From Clostridium sp. C8-1-8 (GTDB lineage Bacteria; Bacillota; Clostridia; Clostridiales; Clostridiaceae), in the NCBI RefSeq assembly GCF_009928445.1, contig NZ_JAABNO010000026.1:1-64000 (forward strand): a stretch of DNA of 64,000 bases, read 5' to 3'. Positions 9,288 through 18,551 of this stretch are shown here, in pieces. Numbering within the stretch: the stretch's first letter is position 1; each line of letters begins with the position of its first letter. Under the pieces are notes generated by a model. That model made no database searches, was not told the DNA's origin, and worked only from the letters and a program-made list of their open reading frames with translations. The position numbers were made by a program, and so were the translations under genes.

Positions 9288-9483
9288 TATTTAAGAATAC
9301 CTTATGAAGTCTAACTTCATAAAAAGAGTATAATGAAAAATAAGTTGGCTTTTCATAGGATATTATATCGCCCCACAATCATGTGTAAGTTAAGTTTTCA
9401 TAAAGGATACCTATTTGATTATATCTACAGCTTTCAATATAATATGTACATAAAAGATACGTAAAGAAGAGGTGTACTAATAT

Positions 9484-10110
9484 ATGAAATATAATGTAGA
9501 GATACTAAGACAAGAGAACTATAAACCAACCTATTGGTCTGGAGGTATGGCTACAGAACTTACTACATATCCTTTAGATTCTGATTATGCCAGCAGAAAC
9601 TTTTTATGGAGAATGGGAATAGCTAAGATTGATATTCCAGAATCCACTTTTAGTAGCTTACCTAAAGTTTCTCGTAAATTCATGGTTATTGAAGGGCAAA
9701 TAACTTTAGATCATGAAAATAAGTATAAGAAACCCCTTAAGCCCTTTGAGCAAGATGCCTTCAGTGGTGATTGGAACACTAGAACTTATGGCACCGCTAC
9801 TGTCTTTAATCTAATGACAAGAGAAAACTATGATGGAATATTACTTCATCTTAATATTTCTTCTAATGAAAATCTTAAGTTTCAATATGCATCTCCAGCA
9901 GATAAAGACTTGGTAGCAATCTGTTTTTACAATGTAAATGGCGGATTTAAAACTACTATTAATGATAAGGTTTGTGAAACTGTTCCTAATGATTTACTTA
10001 TAGTTAACTGCTCAAACATCGGTGACAAACATGAATTTATTTTATCTAATAAGACTTCAGAGCCAACTGATATAATAGTAAGTATTATTTATAAGGAAGA
10101 CATATTATAA
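9484..10110 (+). CDS. HutD/Ves family protein
   Basis: 208 aa cupin-type protein. Hallmarks: YWSGGMATELTTYPLDSDY, FLWRMGIAKIDIPESTFSSLP and RKFMVIEGQITLDHEN in the order seen in HutD/Ves proteins, then a DAFSGDWNT motif. Function in the family is unclear (histidine utilisation accessory or cold-stress protein Ves); no hut genes are nearby, so the Ves-like role is at least as likely. Ribosome site GAGGTG 9 bp before ATG. One base separates it from the next gene. Confidence 0.8.
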   Translation: MKYNVEILRQENYKPTYWSGGMATELTTYPLDSDYASRNFLWRMGIAKIDIPESTFSSLPKVSRKFMVIEGQITLDHENKYKKPLKPFEQDAFSGDWNTRTYGTATVFNLMTRENYDGILLHLNISSNENLKFQYASPADKDLVAICFYNVNGGFKTTINDKVCETVPNDLLIVNCSNIGDKHEFILSNKTSEPTDIIVSIIYKEDIL

Positions 10111-10111
10111 A

Positions 10112-10507
10112 ATGAACAGTGTTAAAGAAAAAGTAATGCGTATTATTAATGAAAAACAAATGTATTCTTTGATGAATAATACCAAGTGGAGAGAACTACA
10201 GAGTGCAGTAAAGACACTACAATTTCCTCCACCATATCAACTTAAATATGTTCATTTGGATACACTGTATCCAGAAACTTTTGATAATATTCCATGGTAT
10301 TACGGCGATTGGAGTAATGAAGCTATAACACCTTTTTATGCTATTGAATGGATTCGTGTCCAACCAGTGTGTAGGCATTTTAGAGGCCAATTAATAGAAG
10401 ATGAAATAATTGATGAAACTAATGAATTTCTTTCCATATTGAATAAATACTCAATTCCCTATGAGGAGCTTAATGGGACATATATTATCCATGGCTATAA
10501 AAGATAG
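10112..10507 (+). CDS. Conserved hypothetical protein (DUF6678-like)
   Basis: 131 aa soluble protein. 'SLMNNTKWRELQSAVKTL.FPPPYQLK' followed by 'PWYYGDWSN' and 'FYAIEWIRVQP' is reminiscent of the family I recall as DUF6678. No catalytic motif seen. Starts 1 bp after the HutD/Ves gene stop and is presumably cotranscribed; a strong terminator follows at 10613. Confidence 0.65.
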   Translation: MNSVKEKVMRIINEKQMYSLMNNTKWRELQSAVKTLQFPPPYQLKYVHLDTLYPETFDNIPWYYGDWSNEAITPFYAIEWIRVQPVCRHFRGQLIEDEIIDETNEFLSILNKYSIPYEELNGTYIIHGYKR

Positions 10508-11149
10508 AATTAGCTACTTATAATTAAGGCTGTATTAAAGTACTGTGTTGAAATTAAGTTTTCATAAATGTTACATATAGCATGACGTTGAAACTTAAGA
10601 ATAATATTAGATAAAGACATGCATAAAATGGCAGAGTAATAACCTTTTATGCATGTCTTTTATTCTTATAAACTTCTTATTCAATGTCAAATAGGCATTT
10701 CATTTTGCTAAATATAGAATATTATTTTATGAGGAAGTCTAAAATTATCATATGTATTTATTTGTGTGTTAATAGGTTCATTACCATGTAAAATACTTAT
10801 TGTTGTAAAAAATTAACTTTTTAAAACCAATATTGTGCTATAATAGTAAAATAAATGAAATAGCTATTCACTTTTTTTATTTGATATCAAATCATAACCT
10901 ATTCTTTGATAGAGATCTAAGTTTAGCTAAAAGTATACATAATATTTGCTTAAAGCCTTAATTGTTAATTTATATTTGTTTCAAAATCGCTTAAAGTCAC
11001 GATTTTAAAACAAGTATAAAATAAGCTTCTACGAAGAAAAAATCTAAGCAATATCTTAGTTAATTTTTAGATTTTACTATCTATAAATAATATCTAAATA
11101 GAATTAGCTATGCAGAAATTAATTAGCTTAAATTGGAAAGGAGCACAAA
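10508..11149. other. Intergenic spacer with partial family-B repeat and a hairpin
   Basis: Holds a family-B repeat end at ~10526-10556 (AAAGTACTGTGTTGAAATTAA), the terminator above, and a 12-bp hairpin with one mismatch at 10978-11011 (GTTTCAAAATCG / CGATTTTAAAAC) of unknown role. No coding signal seen in 10700-11149. Confidence 0.5.
10613..10667 (+). terminator. Strong Rho-independent terminator
   Basis: Perfect 16-bp arms at 10613-10628 and 10645-10660 (AAAGACATGCATAAAA), 16-nt loop, then TTTTATTCTT (partly in the arm). Ends the HutD/Ves-DUF operon. Confidence 0.85.
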
Positions 11150-11755
11150 ATGAAAAAATTTGATCTAAGAATTATATTTATGGGAGTTGTAATTGCTGTA
11201 TTATGTGGTGTTATTACTTTCTTAGCACTTGATAGAAAGCCTGTAGCTAATAAAGACACTGCTACTAATAAAACTACAGAAGCTTCTAAAGAAGCCTCAA
11301 CTAATGCAACCGTTGTTTCTTCTGATGGAAAAATAAAGGCTGCGAACTTTAACAATTATAAGGTGTATTTTAATGGAAAAGAAATTACTTTAAAAAACCC
11401 TTTGGTGTCTATAACAAGTGAAAAAGATTCAGAACCTCAGTTATATATGCCCTTTGATGAGATATTAAAATATATGCACTTTAATATTAAAGTTGACGAA
11501 AAAAATAACTCAGTATATCTAACCATGGGACAGAAAAATCAACTAGATACTTCAGAAGATTTATCCAAACTTTCTGGGAACGAGGCTGATTTAACCGCTG
11601 TAGATATAATACAAAAGACTGGTAACTGGTCATACATTGAAAAATATCTAAAATATATGACCAATGATGGCATTAAGAAGGTAGTGGAAATATATAATTC
11701 TAAACACGAAAATACCGCTGAACATAAGAATGCTGCTGATTATATGAAAAAGTAA
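11150..11755 (+). CDS. Membrane-anchored protein with copper-amine-oxidase-N-like domain
   Basis: 201 aa. Residues 1-8 are basic, ~9-28 form one hydrophobic segment (signal anchor or uncleaved signal), and ~30-60 a Thr/Ser/Ala/Lys linker. The extracellular part has KVYFNGKEITL...LYMPFDEILKYMHFNIKVDEKNNSVYLTM, the pattern of the N-terminal stalk domain found in clostridial surface proteins annotated copper amine oxidase N-terminal. The C-terminal helical part is unassigned. Good AAAGGAG site. Single-gene unit ended by a perfect 21-bp hairpin. Likely cell-surface or periplasm-facing; function unknown. Confidence 0.7.
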   Translation: MKKFDLRIIFMGVVIAVLCGVITFLALDRKPVANKDTATNKTTEASKEASTNATVVSSDGKIKAANFNNYKVYFNGKEITLKNPLVSITSEKDSEPQLYMPFDEILKYMHFNIKVDEKNNSVYLTMGQKNQLDTSEDLSKLSGNEADLTAVDIIQKTGNWSYIEKYLKYMTNDGIKKVVEIYNSKHENTAEHKNAADYMKK

Positions 11756-11766
11756 ATATTAAAGCC

Positions 11767-11822
11767 AATAGAATCCACAATTATATGTAAATGTCATATA
11801 ATTGTGGATTCTATTCTTGTAT
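11767..11822 (+). terminator. Rho-independent terminator
   Basis: Perfect 21-bp inverted repeat (11767-11787 and 11795-11815) with a 7-nt loop and TTCTTGT afterwards, 11 bp behind the surface-protein stop. Confidence 0.8.
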
Positions 11823-11926
11823 TAAAAAATCAATTCTTAATCTATAAGTTATTCTGGTGACTGAATTTATAATTCTTTACAATTAATACAACTTATACTT
11901 TTTGCTTTTAACCATTTATGGTTACC

Positions 11927-12052
11927 ATAGGTATCCTTCATGAAAACTTAATTTATATCTTTTCGATAATCCTAATTCTTCTATATTATTCAACCAAAAG
12001 TTATGAGGAGCATCAAACATGTATAAATTAATAGTTGAAGAGTCTACCTATA
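11927..12052. repeat. Family-A dispersed repeat (MITE-like), complete copy
   Basis: About 125 bp with inverted ends: TAGGTATCCTTCATGAAAAC... on the left and the complement of TAGGTAGACTCTTCAAC... on the right, each joined to AATTTATACATG-like inner segments. The same ends recur at 16516, 27071, 44001, 44900 and 46722. The rest of 11823-12141 shows no gene. Confidence 0.6.
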
Positions 12053-12141
12053 TCAAAAGTTAATTGCTACTTATTTAAAATACAAGCTTTATTATCAGTG
12101 TTACATCTATATAAATATAATCTTGTTAGACTTTGGCTATT

Positions 12142-12660
12142 CTACTTAGGTAACTCAGCTACACATTTTTTTAAATACTCAAGGTTAACTGGAGCATAAT
12201 CCCATCGTTCTACACTAACACAGGCTGATTGCTTCGTTACAGTAGGATACATCTCAGTTCCATGGACATGTCCATACATATAGAAAAACGGTGTGGTAGA
12301 ATTAATATACTGTGGAGGCTGGTGTTGCATTACTATAAACTCATTATATACAATTGGATATTTACATACTTCATCAAAGCCACATTCCATCCACTGACTT
12401 AACGTTAGATGATCATCGTGATTGCCCATAATCAGTATTTTCTTCCCGTTCAACTTCTTAATGATGTCCTGCATTTTCAATAATGGATATAATCCAACAT
12501 CACCAAGATGAAATACTATGTCATCTTCATTCACTACACTATTCCATGAAGCAATCATTTGGTTATCCATATCTTCGATACTTGAAAATGGTCGTTTTTC
12601 ATATGTTATTATATTTGAATCTCCAAAATGCGTATCTGCTGTTATAAAAATTCTTGCCAT
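12142..12660 (-). CDS. Calcineurin-like metallophosphoesterase
   Basis: 172 aa from the ATG at 12658-12660, which follows GATGAGGTG by 6 bp; the in-frame GTG further up lies inside that site. Metal motifs: D-x-H near the N-terminus (TADTHFGD), GDV (HLGDVGLY), GNHDDH, a mid-protein His (MQHQPP) and GHVHG. This small single-domain form is like phage- and plasmid-type predicted phosphoesterases; substrate unknown, cytoplasmic. Monocistronic. Confidence 0.88.
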   Translation of the reverse strand: MARIFITADTHFGDSNIITYEKRPFSSIEDMDNQMIASWNSVVNEDDIVFHLGDVGLYPLLKMQDIIKKLNGKKILIMGNHDDHLTLSQWMECGFDEVCKYPIVYNEFIVMQHQPPQYINSTTPFFYMYGHVHGTEMYPTVTKQSACVSVERWDYAPVNLEYLKKCVAELPK

Positions 12661-13138
12661 ATTGTACACCTCATCACAAAAATAATTTACTGCATTATTC
12701 TAAATATGCCCTTAGTTTTTTAAGTTCTATATTTTCTAGTAGCTTCTTATTTTTTCTTAGTTAAATTATATCATAACAACATCTAATGCTTTTGCCTTTA
12801 ATGAAACTTATAATGCATTTCCGTAATAACTATTGTAATTACCCCAACAGTGTCTGTACTCTTCTTAAAATTAACTTTCTCATTTAAAGTTTTTTTGTAT
12901 GTCATATACACTAAATAGCGGATCCTAATGTATGAACTACATATCCAAATTTGATAGTTATATATCCATATAATAATATTTATTCTTCTAAGATTTTAAA
13001 AAGCAGCCAACAAAAATACACTCGTGTATATTTGCAGGAAGGTATTCTTAACAATATAACTTTATAACTTCTTAAGAATTTACTTATAGAATGCGGGTTT
13101 GCGAGGATTTAAGCGAAGCATCTTAACTAATTTATTAT
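12661..13138. other. Intergenic spacer, no gene seen
   Basis: AT-rich spacer of 478 bp. Only weak hairpins (for example AATACAC/GTGTATA-type near 13016-13032) were noticed. The GC-richer patch at ~13092-13120 resembles nothing I can name. Confidence 0.3.
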
Positions 13139-14320
13139 TTAATCCCATTGTCCTGGAAACCTTAACTTTTTTAGCTTAGGAAAATTTTTATTATATTCTT
13201 CCACTTCTTCCTTTGGAAGATTTTCAAAAACCTCTGATTCGTAAAATTTTCCTTTTATGCCCTTCATACTGCCTTGTTCTAATTCTATTCCCATAAAGGC
13301 ATCAAAGTTTTTACCGTCACTGGTTGTAATATTGAAATTATCACAGGTCTTAAACCCTATTCGTGGATAATATTCTGGTTCTCCAAAGATCACAATTCCT
13401 TTATAGCCTTTACCTGCTGCTAATATCATTGTTTCCTTCAATAGTAGCTCTCCTACTCCACAGCCTTGCCATTTAGGAGCTACGCAAAGTGGACCAAAGG
13501 TCACAATTTCATGAGTCTCTGTACCATCAACCACTCGTGCCTTTGAGTACATTATGCAGCCTATAACTTCTCCATCCTTTAATGCTATTCTACTTAATTC
13601 TGGAAGATAGTCTTTATCTTCACGTAATTTGTGCACCAGGTAATGCTCGTCACATCCAAGATGATGCTTGTTCCAAAATGCTCTCTGAGTCATCAACTCC
13701 ACATCATAGTAGTCGTCTTTTGTTTCTCTTCGAATTTCTACTTCTTCTGGATTTAATCTATTCTTTTCTTCTGGAAACCATCCAAATTCTAATCTTACTT
13801 CTTTTCTCTTTAAATCATTGTTTTTGTAACAGCAAGTATCCATACCTATTAAGGTAAAGCCTTCATGCTGATAAAAATCTACTGCATTTACATTGCAAGA
13901 TTGAGTTTCTAGTATAATAGCTCGCCTACGTTCTCTTCTTGCTTGCTCCTTTACTATTTCAATAAATGCATGGCCTACCCCTTGCTTTTGATAGTCTTCT
14001 GCTACCCAAAGCTCTGTTATTCTTAATCTATTGGACCATAATTCTTGATCAGTTTCAATTGCTGCTACTAATCTATCATCAACTACTACTCCCCAAGCAT
14101 AAGCATTTTCCCAGTGATCTTCATATAATTTATCTGGAAAATCATATTCTTCTGGTGTGTGAGTTACTGGTTCTATAAATTCTTTCTTTTCTATATTGAT
14201 AACATACCCTCTATCTGTTTTATTTAGCATAACGTCATAGTATTTATCTGTGGTATAGCCTATTGGAATTATAGTTTCCTTCCACTTATTTTTTGGTAAA
14301 TGTATTATTTCATATTCCAT
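13139..14320 (-). CDS. Tandem-GNAT fusion acetyltransferase
   Basis: 393 aa with two GNAT domains. Domain 1 (~1-180) resembles streptothricin-acetyltransferase-like GNATs: LWSNRLRITELWVAEDYQKQGVG (QKQGVG at 111-116) and AVDFYQHEGF. Domain 2 (~195-345) has the acetyl-CoA loop WQGCGVG (284-290) and YYPRIGF, like the YhbS type of predicted acetyltransferase. The ~50-residue C-terminal tail is outside both domains. Substrates unknown; both active sites look intact. Start ATG follows GGAGGG. Single gene. Confidence 0.88.
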   Translation of the reverse strand: MEYEIIHLPKNKWKETIIPIGYTTDKYYDVMLNKTDRGYVINIEKKEFIEPVTHTPEEYDFPDKLYEDHWENAYAWGVVVDDRLVAAIETDQELWSNRLRITELWVAEDYQKQGVGHAFIEIVKEQARRERRRAIILETQSCNVNAVDFYQHEGFTLIGMDTCCYKNNDLKRKEVRLEFGWFPEEKNRLNPEEVEIRRETKDDYYDVELMTQRAFWNKHHLGCDEHYLVHKLREDKDYLPELSRIALKDGEVIGCIMYSKARVVDGTETHEIVTFGPLCVAPKWQGCGVGELLLKETMILAAGKGYKGIVIFGEPEYYPRIGFKTCDNFNITTSDGKNFDAFMGIELEQGSMKGIKGKFYESEVFENLPKEEVEEYNKNFPKLKKLRFPGQWD

Positions 14321-14528
14321 TACCTTTGCCCTCCATTTTCATACTAGCTATTGCCTTGACAAAAACTAGTTATTTTCACCTTCTAAATACAGTAACTACT
14401 TTCATATATCTAAGGTTAGTTATATAGGTGTACCTTTTCATATTTAAATTTGCCTTCAAAATTCTCCCCTAAAAAGCAAAGGTCTTTGAAAATTTCTTTA
14501 GGATAAAAATTGCAAGTCTTTATTTGAC

Positions 14529-15866
14529 TTATAAGCTATTTACATACTCCTTAAATAAATTTCCACGAACCTCAAAGTCTTTGAATTGGTCCCATGCAGC
14601 ACAAGCAGGACTTAACAGCACAACGTAACCGCCACTTGCTGAAGTATAGGCTATTTTTGTAGCATCATATAGGCTATCTGCAACTTTACACAGGATTTGG
14701 TATTGCTTTGCAAATTCCTGTACTCTCATTTTTACCTGTCCGAAGGCTACAATTAACTTTACATTTGTTAGATATTCTTTTAATCCATCAAAGCTGTGGC
14801 CTCTATCTAGTCCTCCCAATAATAATATTGTTGGTTTTGTAAATGAAGAAAGTGCAGTTTGAGTAGATTTTATGTTAGTAGCTTTTGAATCATTATAAAA
14901 ATCTATATTATTTATAGTTTTAACATATTCTATTCGATGCTCTACTCCTCCAAAGGTTTTTAGTACATTAATAATAACATCATTTTCTACTCCTAACTCT
15001 TTAGCCACTGCAATAGCTGCCATAGCATTCTCGTAATTATGTCTTCCCTTAATTTTTATTTCTTCTAGGGATATAATCCTATGTCCATTATAATAAATAT
15101 ATCCATCATTGACTTCACAACCTAATTTATTTGGGATACTAAATGAAAAATACTTTTTAGTAGACTCAATATCCTGTGCCAAACTAATCACTTCTTTATC
15201 ATCTAAATTAATAATAGAAATGTCACTTTTTGTGTGATGATTAAATATTCTCTTTTTCATACTTTTGTAAACGTCGTAAGATCCATGGAAGTCAAGATGT
15301 GCCTCTGATATATTAGTTAAAACAGAAATATCTGTCTTAAAGTCAACTACATTACACAACTGATGATCAGATACTTCCATAACTGCAATACTATTATTTC
15401 TTAATTGAGATATAAAAGAACATACTGGATACCCTATATTACCCATTAAGAAAACATCCAAGGAAGCTTCTTTTAAAATTTCATAGATTAATGTAGTTGT
15501 GGTGGTTTTTCCATTAGTGCCAGTAACTCCAATAATTTTCACCCCTGTTGGAAAATACCTAAAAGCTAATTCCAATTCATTTATAACAGGTATATTAAGC
15601 TCAAGTGCTTTTTGTACATATTTATGACTATTAGAAATACCAGGATTCTTAATTATCAATTCAAAACTATTATCAAGCAAATCATCTGGGTGACTTCCTA
15701 AGATAATATTTACTCCCATTGCTTTCAGCTCTTTTACCTGTTCCAAGTTTTGTTCATTATTTGCATCATTTATAATGACTTCATACCCCTTACCTACTAG
15801 TAGCTTTGCAGCCTCATAGCCACTTCTAGCCATACCAAGAACAAAAACTTTTTTATTTGTGCTCAT
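14529..15866 (-). CDS. murD: UDP-N-acetylmuramoylalanine--D-glutamate ligase
   Basis: 445 aa, normal MurD length; adds D-Glu to UDP-MurNAc-L-Ala in the cytoplasmic phase of peptidoglycan synthesis. Features: N-terminal Rossmann start VFVLGMARSGYEAAKLL, P-loop VTGTNGKTTT (114-123), central-domain NISEAHLDFHGSYDVYKSMK (with Ala where many MurDs have Asp of DHLD), HNYENAMAA, and C-terminal LLLGGLDRG and LSPACAAWDQF. It stands alone here rather than in a division and cell-wall cluster, so a second murD copy elsewhere is possible. Good GAGGAG site. Confidence 0.93.
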   Translation of the reverse strand: MSTNKKVFVLGMARSGYEAAKLLVGKGYEVIINDANNEQNLEQVKELKAMGVNIILGSHPDDLLDNSFELIIKNPGISNSHKYVQKALELNIPVINELELAFRYFPTGVKIIGVTGTNGKTTTTTLIYEILKEASLDVFLMGNIGYPVCSFISQLRNNSIAVMEVSDHQLCNVVDFKTDISVLTNISEAHLDFHGSYDVYKSMKKRIFNHHTKSDISIINLDDKEVISLAQDIESTKKYFSFSIPNKLGCEVNDGYIYYNGHRIISLEEIKIKGRHNYENAMAAIAVAKELGVENDVIINVLKTFGGVEHRIEYVKTINNIDFYNDSKATNIKSTQTALSSFTKPTILLLGGLDRGHSFDGLKEYLTNVKLIVAFGQVKMRVQEFAKQYQILCKVADSLYDATKIAYTSASGGYVVLLSPACAAWDQFKDFEVRGNLFKEYVNSL

Positions 15867-16331
15867 TCTACCTACTCCTCTTTATATATTATTACTATAT
15901 ATCTTAATTTTCTCTCTAAAGTACCTTTCAGCTTTATCAATCCTTATTACTACAATATTAACAATTTCTGTACATATAATCAATTTTAATTACTTAACTT
16001 GTAAACCAGCCACAGTAATGCAAATATTATAAATTACCCTTTATAGCAGTAGTTATTAAATTTTCTCAGAATAGAGAGACTCTTTTTCGTAGTACTTTGG
16101 AAAGCCCTGATTTTTGGGTTTTACCTACTACAATAAGGAAAGTTCTTTCATTATATTCTCTAAAGACTTTATTTTCCTATGTTTCTATTATAATAGTAAA
16201 TTTTCTAAGGTCTTTGCCATGACTGTTTGTGGTTAACCAATAATAAAACTCTTAGAACTACGTTCTTAATTTTTATGGTTAATCATAAATTATGAATTGA
16301 TAACAGTATTTTGAATATAAGGGGTGAGCTT
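15867..16331. other. Intergenic spacer
   Basis: 465 bp between divergent murD and the small DUF6440-like gene. Contains imperfect inverted stretches (for example TAATGAAAGAACTTTCC-type at ~16139-16155) but no coding remnant or named RNA that I can support. Confidence 0.3.
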
Positions 16332-16505
16332 ATGAAGGAAGATAAAAGATTTGAGGCTATATCTACTCAGGGGGTTCTACAAAGCTATAGCATAATCATT
16401 GATAAGGAAACAGGAGTGAATTATCTATATATTAGTAATGGAACTTCTGGTGGATTGACAGTCTTATTAGACTCTGAAGGAAAACCAATCATAACTAAAC
16501 AGTAA
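16332..16505 (+). CDS. Small conserved protein, DUF6440-like
   Basis: 57 aa. ATG at 16332 follows AAGGGGTGAG; the TTG-started longer reading has no site. RFEAISTQGVLQSYSIIIDKETGVNYLYISNGTSGGLTVLLDSEGKPIIT matches the compact beta pattern I recall as DUF6440 (IVDKETGVNYL... GGLTPLLD..GKP). Such proteins are common single genes in Firmicutes with no known role. Cytoplasmic, no signal. Confidence 0.75.
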   Translation: MKEDKRFEAISTQGVLQSYSIIIDKETGVNYLYISNGTSGGLTVLLDSEGKPIITKQ

Positions 16506-16515
16506 TTATAGAATT

Positions 16516-16635
16516 TCTAACTTAACTGTTAAGTTATGCATGCTTGATGATCTCCAAAAGCCAGTATCATATAATTTCCAAAACTCGTGACATTCTAACA
16601 TGCATAACTTAAGTTTTCGTGATGTAACCCTATAA
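16516..16635. repeat. Family-A dispersed repeat copy
   Basis: CTTAACTGTTAAGTTATGCATG on the left is mirrored by CATGCATAACTTAAGTTTTCGTG on the right, ending in the TATAGGG-like flank (complement). About 120 bp. The remaining spacer to 16894 shows no gene. Confidence 0.55.
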
Positions 16636-16894
16636 AGATGTAGCACTTTAATCCTAAATATAATTTCAAAGATTTTTTGGTTCTGAGATGTGAATTTGAA
16701 GATATAAATTTTAGTATGAATATATATATCATTAATAACCGTTAATATGTTTTTTCCATTTTATTAACGTTATTTAATCATTTTTACATTTTATGGTTGC
16801 AAACCATTAATATTCATTATATACTATTAATAAACATGAATGCATTAATAATTCCATTTTTGCTTACAAATATATTAATTAGGAGTGATATTGA

Positions 16895-17677
16895 ATGTTT
16901 ATTGAAGAGCGCCATGAAGAAATATTGAAAATTGTTAATGAAAAAGGAAGAATATCCATTGGAGAAATACAGCAGCTTTTTAATATCTCGGTGGATTCTG
17001 CTAGAAGAGATCTGAGAATCCTTGAGGAAAAATCATTGCTGAAGAGAACCCATGGAGGAGCTATACCTCTCATGCAAGTTGGTCTTATGCCTCCTAGAGT
17101 AAGAGATATGAAAAATATGGAGGTATATGATAACTATGCTGCTATAGCAAAAAAGGGTGCAGAATTTGTTAAAGAAAATGATATAGTTTACCTTACAAGT
17201 GCCTCTATAGGCTTCATCATGTTAAAATATTTACCTAGAGATATTCACTACACCTTGGTTGTTAATTCTGTAACTCTTGCTGAAGAATTGAAGTATTGGG
17301 ATAATGTCACTGTGTACATTGTTGGTGGGAAAATGCGTCAACATGGTACAACTTCTCTTGTAGATAGCTTTGCTACTGCCTTTGTTAAAAACATGCATTT
17401 TGATATAAGTCTTATATCTGCTGGTGGAGTTGATGCTACCTTTGGACTATCAAATGGTACTGATGAAACGGCTACCTTTCAAAGGGCTGTAATTGAAAAT
17501 ACCAGAAAAAACATTCTTCTAATGCCTAGCCAAAAGATTGGTTTTAAAGCCTTCATAAAGGTTTGTGACGTAAATAAATTTGATACCTTAATAACTGACT
17601 GGGATGCCTTAGAAGATGAATTGATAAAGATTGAAGAAGCTGGTGTGGACACAATTGTTTTAGAGAAAGAAAAATAA
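16895..17677 (+). CDS. DeoR-family transcriptional regulator
   Basis: 260 aa. N-terminal DeoR helix-turn-helix (MFIEERHEEILKIVNEKGRISIGEIQQLFNISVDSARRDLRILEEKSLLKRTHGGAIP) and C-terminal DeoRC sugar-phosphate sensing domain with VYLTSAS, VVNS and ALYS/SAGG-like segments (ISLISAGGVDATFGLSN). It normally represses a sugar-metabolism operon in response to a phosphorylated sugar. No sugar gene is adjacent: the closest are the alpha-glucoside PTS genes 6 kb away, which have their own RpiR regulator. The target is therefore not identifiable. Ribosome site AGGAGTG. Confidence 0.9.
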   Translation: MFIEERHEEILKIVNEKGRISIGEIQQLFNISVDSARRDLRILEEKSLLKRTHGGAIPLMQVGLMPPRVRDMKNMEVYDNYAAIAKKGAEFVKENDIVYLTSASIGFIMLKYLPRDIHYTLVVNSVTLAEELKYWDNVTVYIVGGKMRQHGTTSLVDSFATAFVKNMHFDISLISAGGVDATFGLSNGTDETATFQRAVIENTRKNILLMPSQKIGFKAFIKVCDVNKFDTLITDWDALEDELIKIEEAGVDTIVLEKEK

Positions 17678-18050
17678 TATGTATGTTTTTATTCTCAAAT
17701 TTGGAGAAAAGATTAAGCCTATTGCTTTGCAAAATCGTTTTTTTCTTGCACAGATAAATGGACTATTTCAACTACAAATTTTTGCTGGTGAATTAAGCGG
17801 CTTCGTGACTTATATAGCATTAAGAATACTTTATGTTATCTGCTTTAGTATTTTATTTATTATTGATACCATTAGTACATTGCGTAAAAAAATTTGTTAA
17901 TTTGGACCTTCTTCACTGAACTTTTTATTTGATATATGTAATTGGATTTTAAAAAATGACATGCTGTTGTCGCATATTGATTGATATAATTTATACAAGT
18001 CTCTAAATGCACTATAGATTAAATTATATTTTTAGAAAGAAGGAGATTTT

Positions 18051-18410
18051 ATGAATTTAGCATTTAAGATAGACTCATTATACATATGTGTAAATGATAT
18101 GCAAAGAGCAATTAATTTCTATGAAAAATTATTTGGACAAGAGGTTACTGAAAGAGATGAAGTATATAGTGTTTTTGTTATTAATGGCTTTAGATATGGC
18201 TTATTTGCAAATCAAAAAATGAATGAATCAAAAGTATGGGGAAATAATTGCTTACCGAGTTTTGCTGTAAATGATATTGATTTAATCCAGAAAAAATTGA
18301 AGGATTTAAATTGTCAAATTGTTTTTCAATTAACAACTATAGGTGAAAATAGAGTATTAGAATTTACTGATAGCGAGGGAAATCATATAGAAATCACTTG
18401 TCCCATATGA
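18051..18410 (+). CDS. VOC-family (glyoxalase/bleomycin-resistance-like) protein
   Basis: 119 aa single VOC fold made of two beta-alpha-beta-beta-beta units (SLYICVNDMQRAINFYEKLFGQEV ... PSFAVNDIDLIQKKLKDL ... RVLEFTDSEGNHIEIT). Glu in the last strand (HIEI) is a typical metal ligand, but the full ligand set cannot be confirmed. Substrate unknown. AAGGAGA site; hairpin terminator behind it. Confidence 0.82.
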   Translation: MNLAFKIDSLYICVNDMQRAINFYEKLFGQEVTERDEVYSVFVINGFRYGLFANQKMNESKVWGNNCLPSFAVNDIDLIQKKLKDLNCQIVFQLTTIGENRVLEFTDSEGNHIEITCPI

Positions 18411-18449
18411 CAATACTAATTAAAAAATTCTTTGAAATTTAAAAACAAA

Positions 18450-18490
18450 AAGATGCTTTCCATAACAAGAGCAGCATCTTCTTCATTTTA
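18450..18490. terminator. Bidirectional terminator
   Basis: AAGATGCT (18450-18457) pairs with AGCATCTT (18473-18480); T-rich on both strands. It lies between convergent genes (VOC protein and the MerR-receiver fusion). Confidence 0.65.
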
Positions 18491-18551
18491 TGTAGACTCT
18501 TTATAAATGGTTTTTAATTTTGAGCAGTTCCCATATATCTGCTCTCTGTTC

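Noticed and set aside
10978-11011. 12-bp hairpin ahead of the surface-protein gene, considered as riboswitch or terminator
   Set aside because: No T-run and no conserved riboswitch core recognised; kept only as an unnamed hairpin in the spacer entry.
13582-14178. Antisense readings across the tandem-GNAT gene
   Set aside because: Leucine/phenylalanine-rich shadows typical of the complement of AT-rich genes.
17679-17900. 73-codon reading right after the DeoR gene
   Set aside because: No ribosome site, mixed composition, and it does not resemble any small protein; probably chance in AT-rich DNA.
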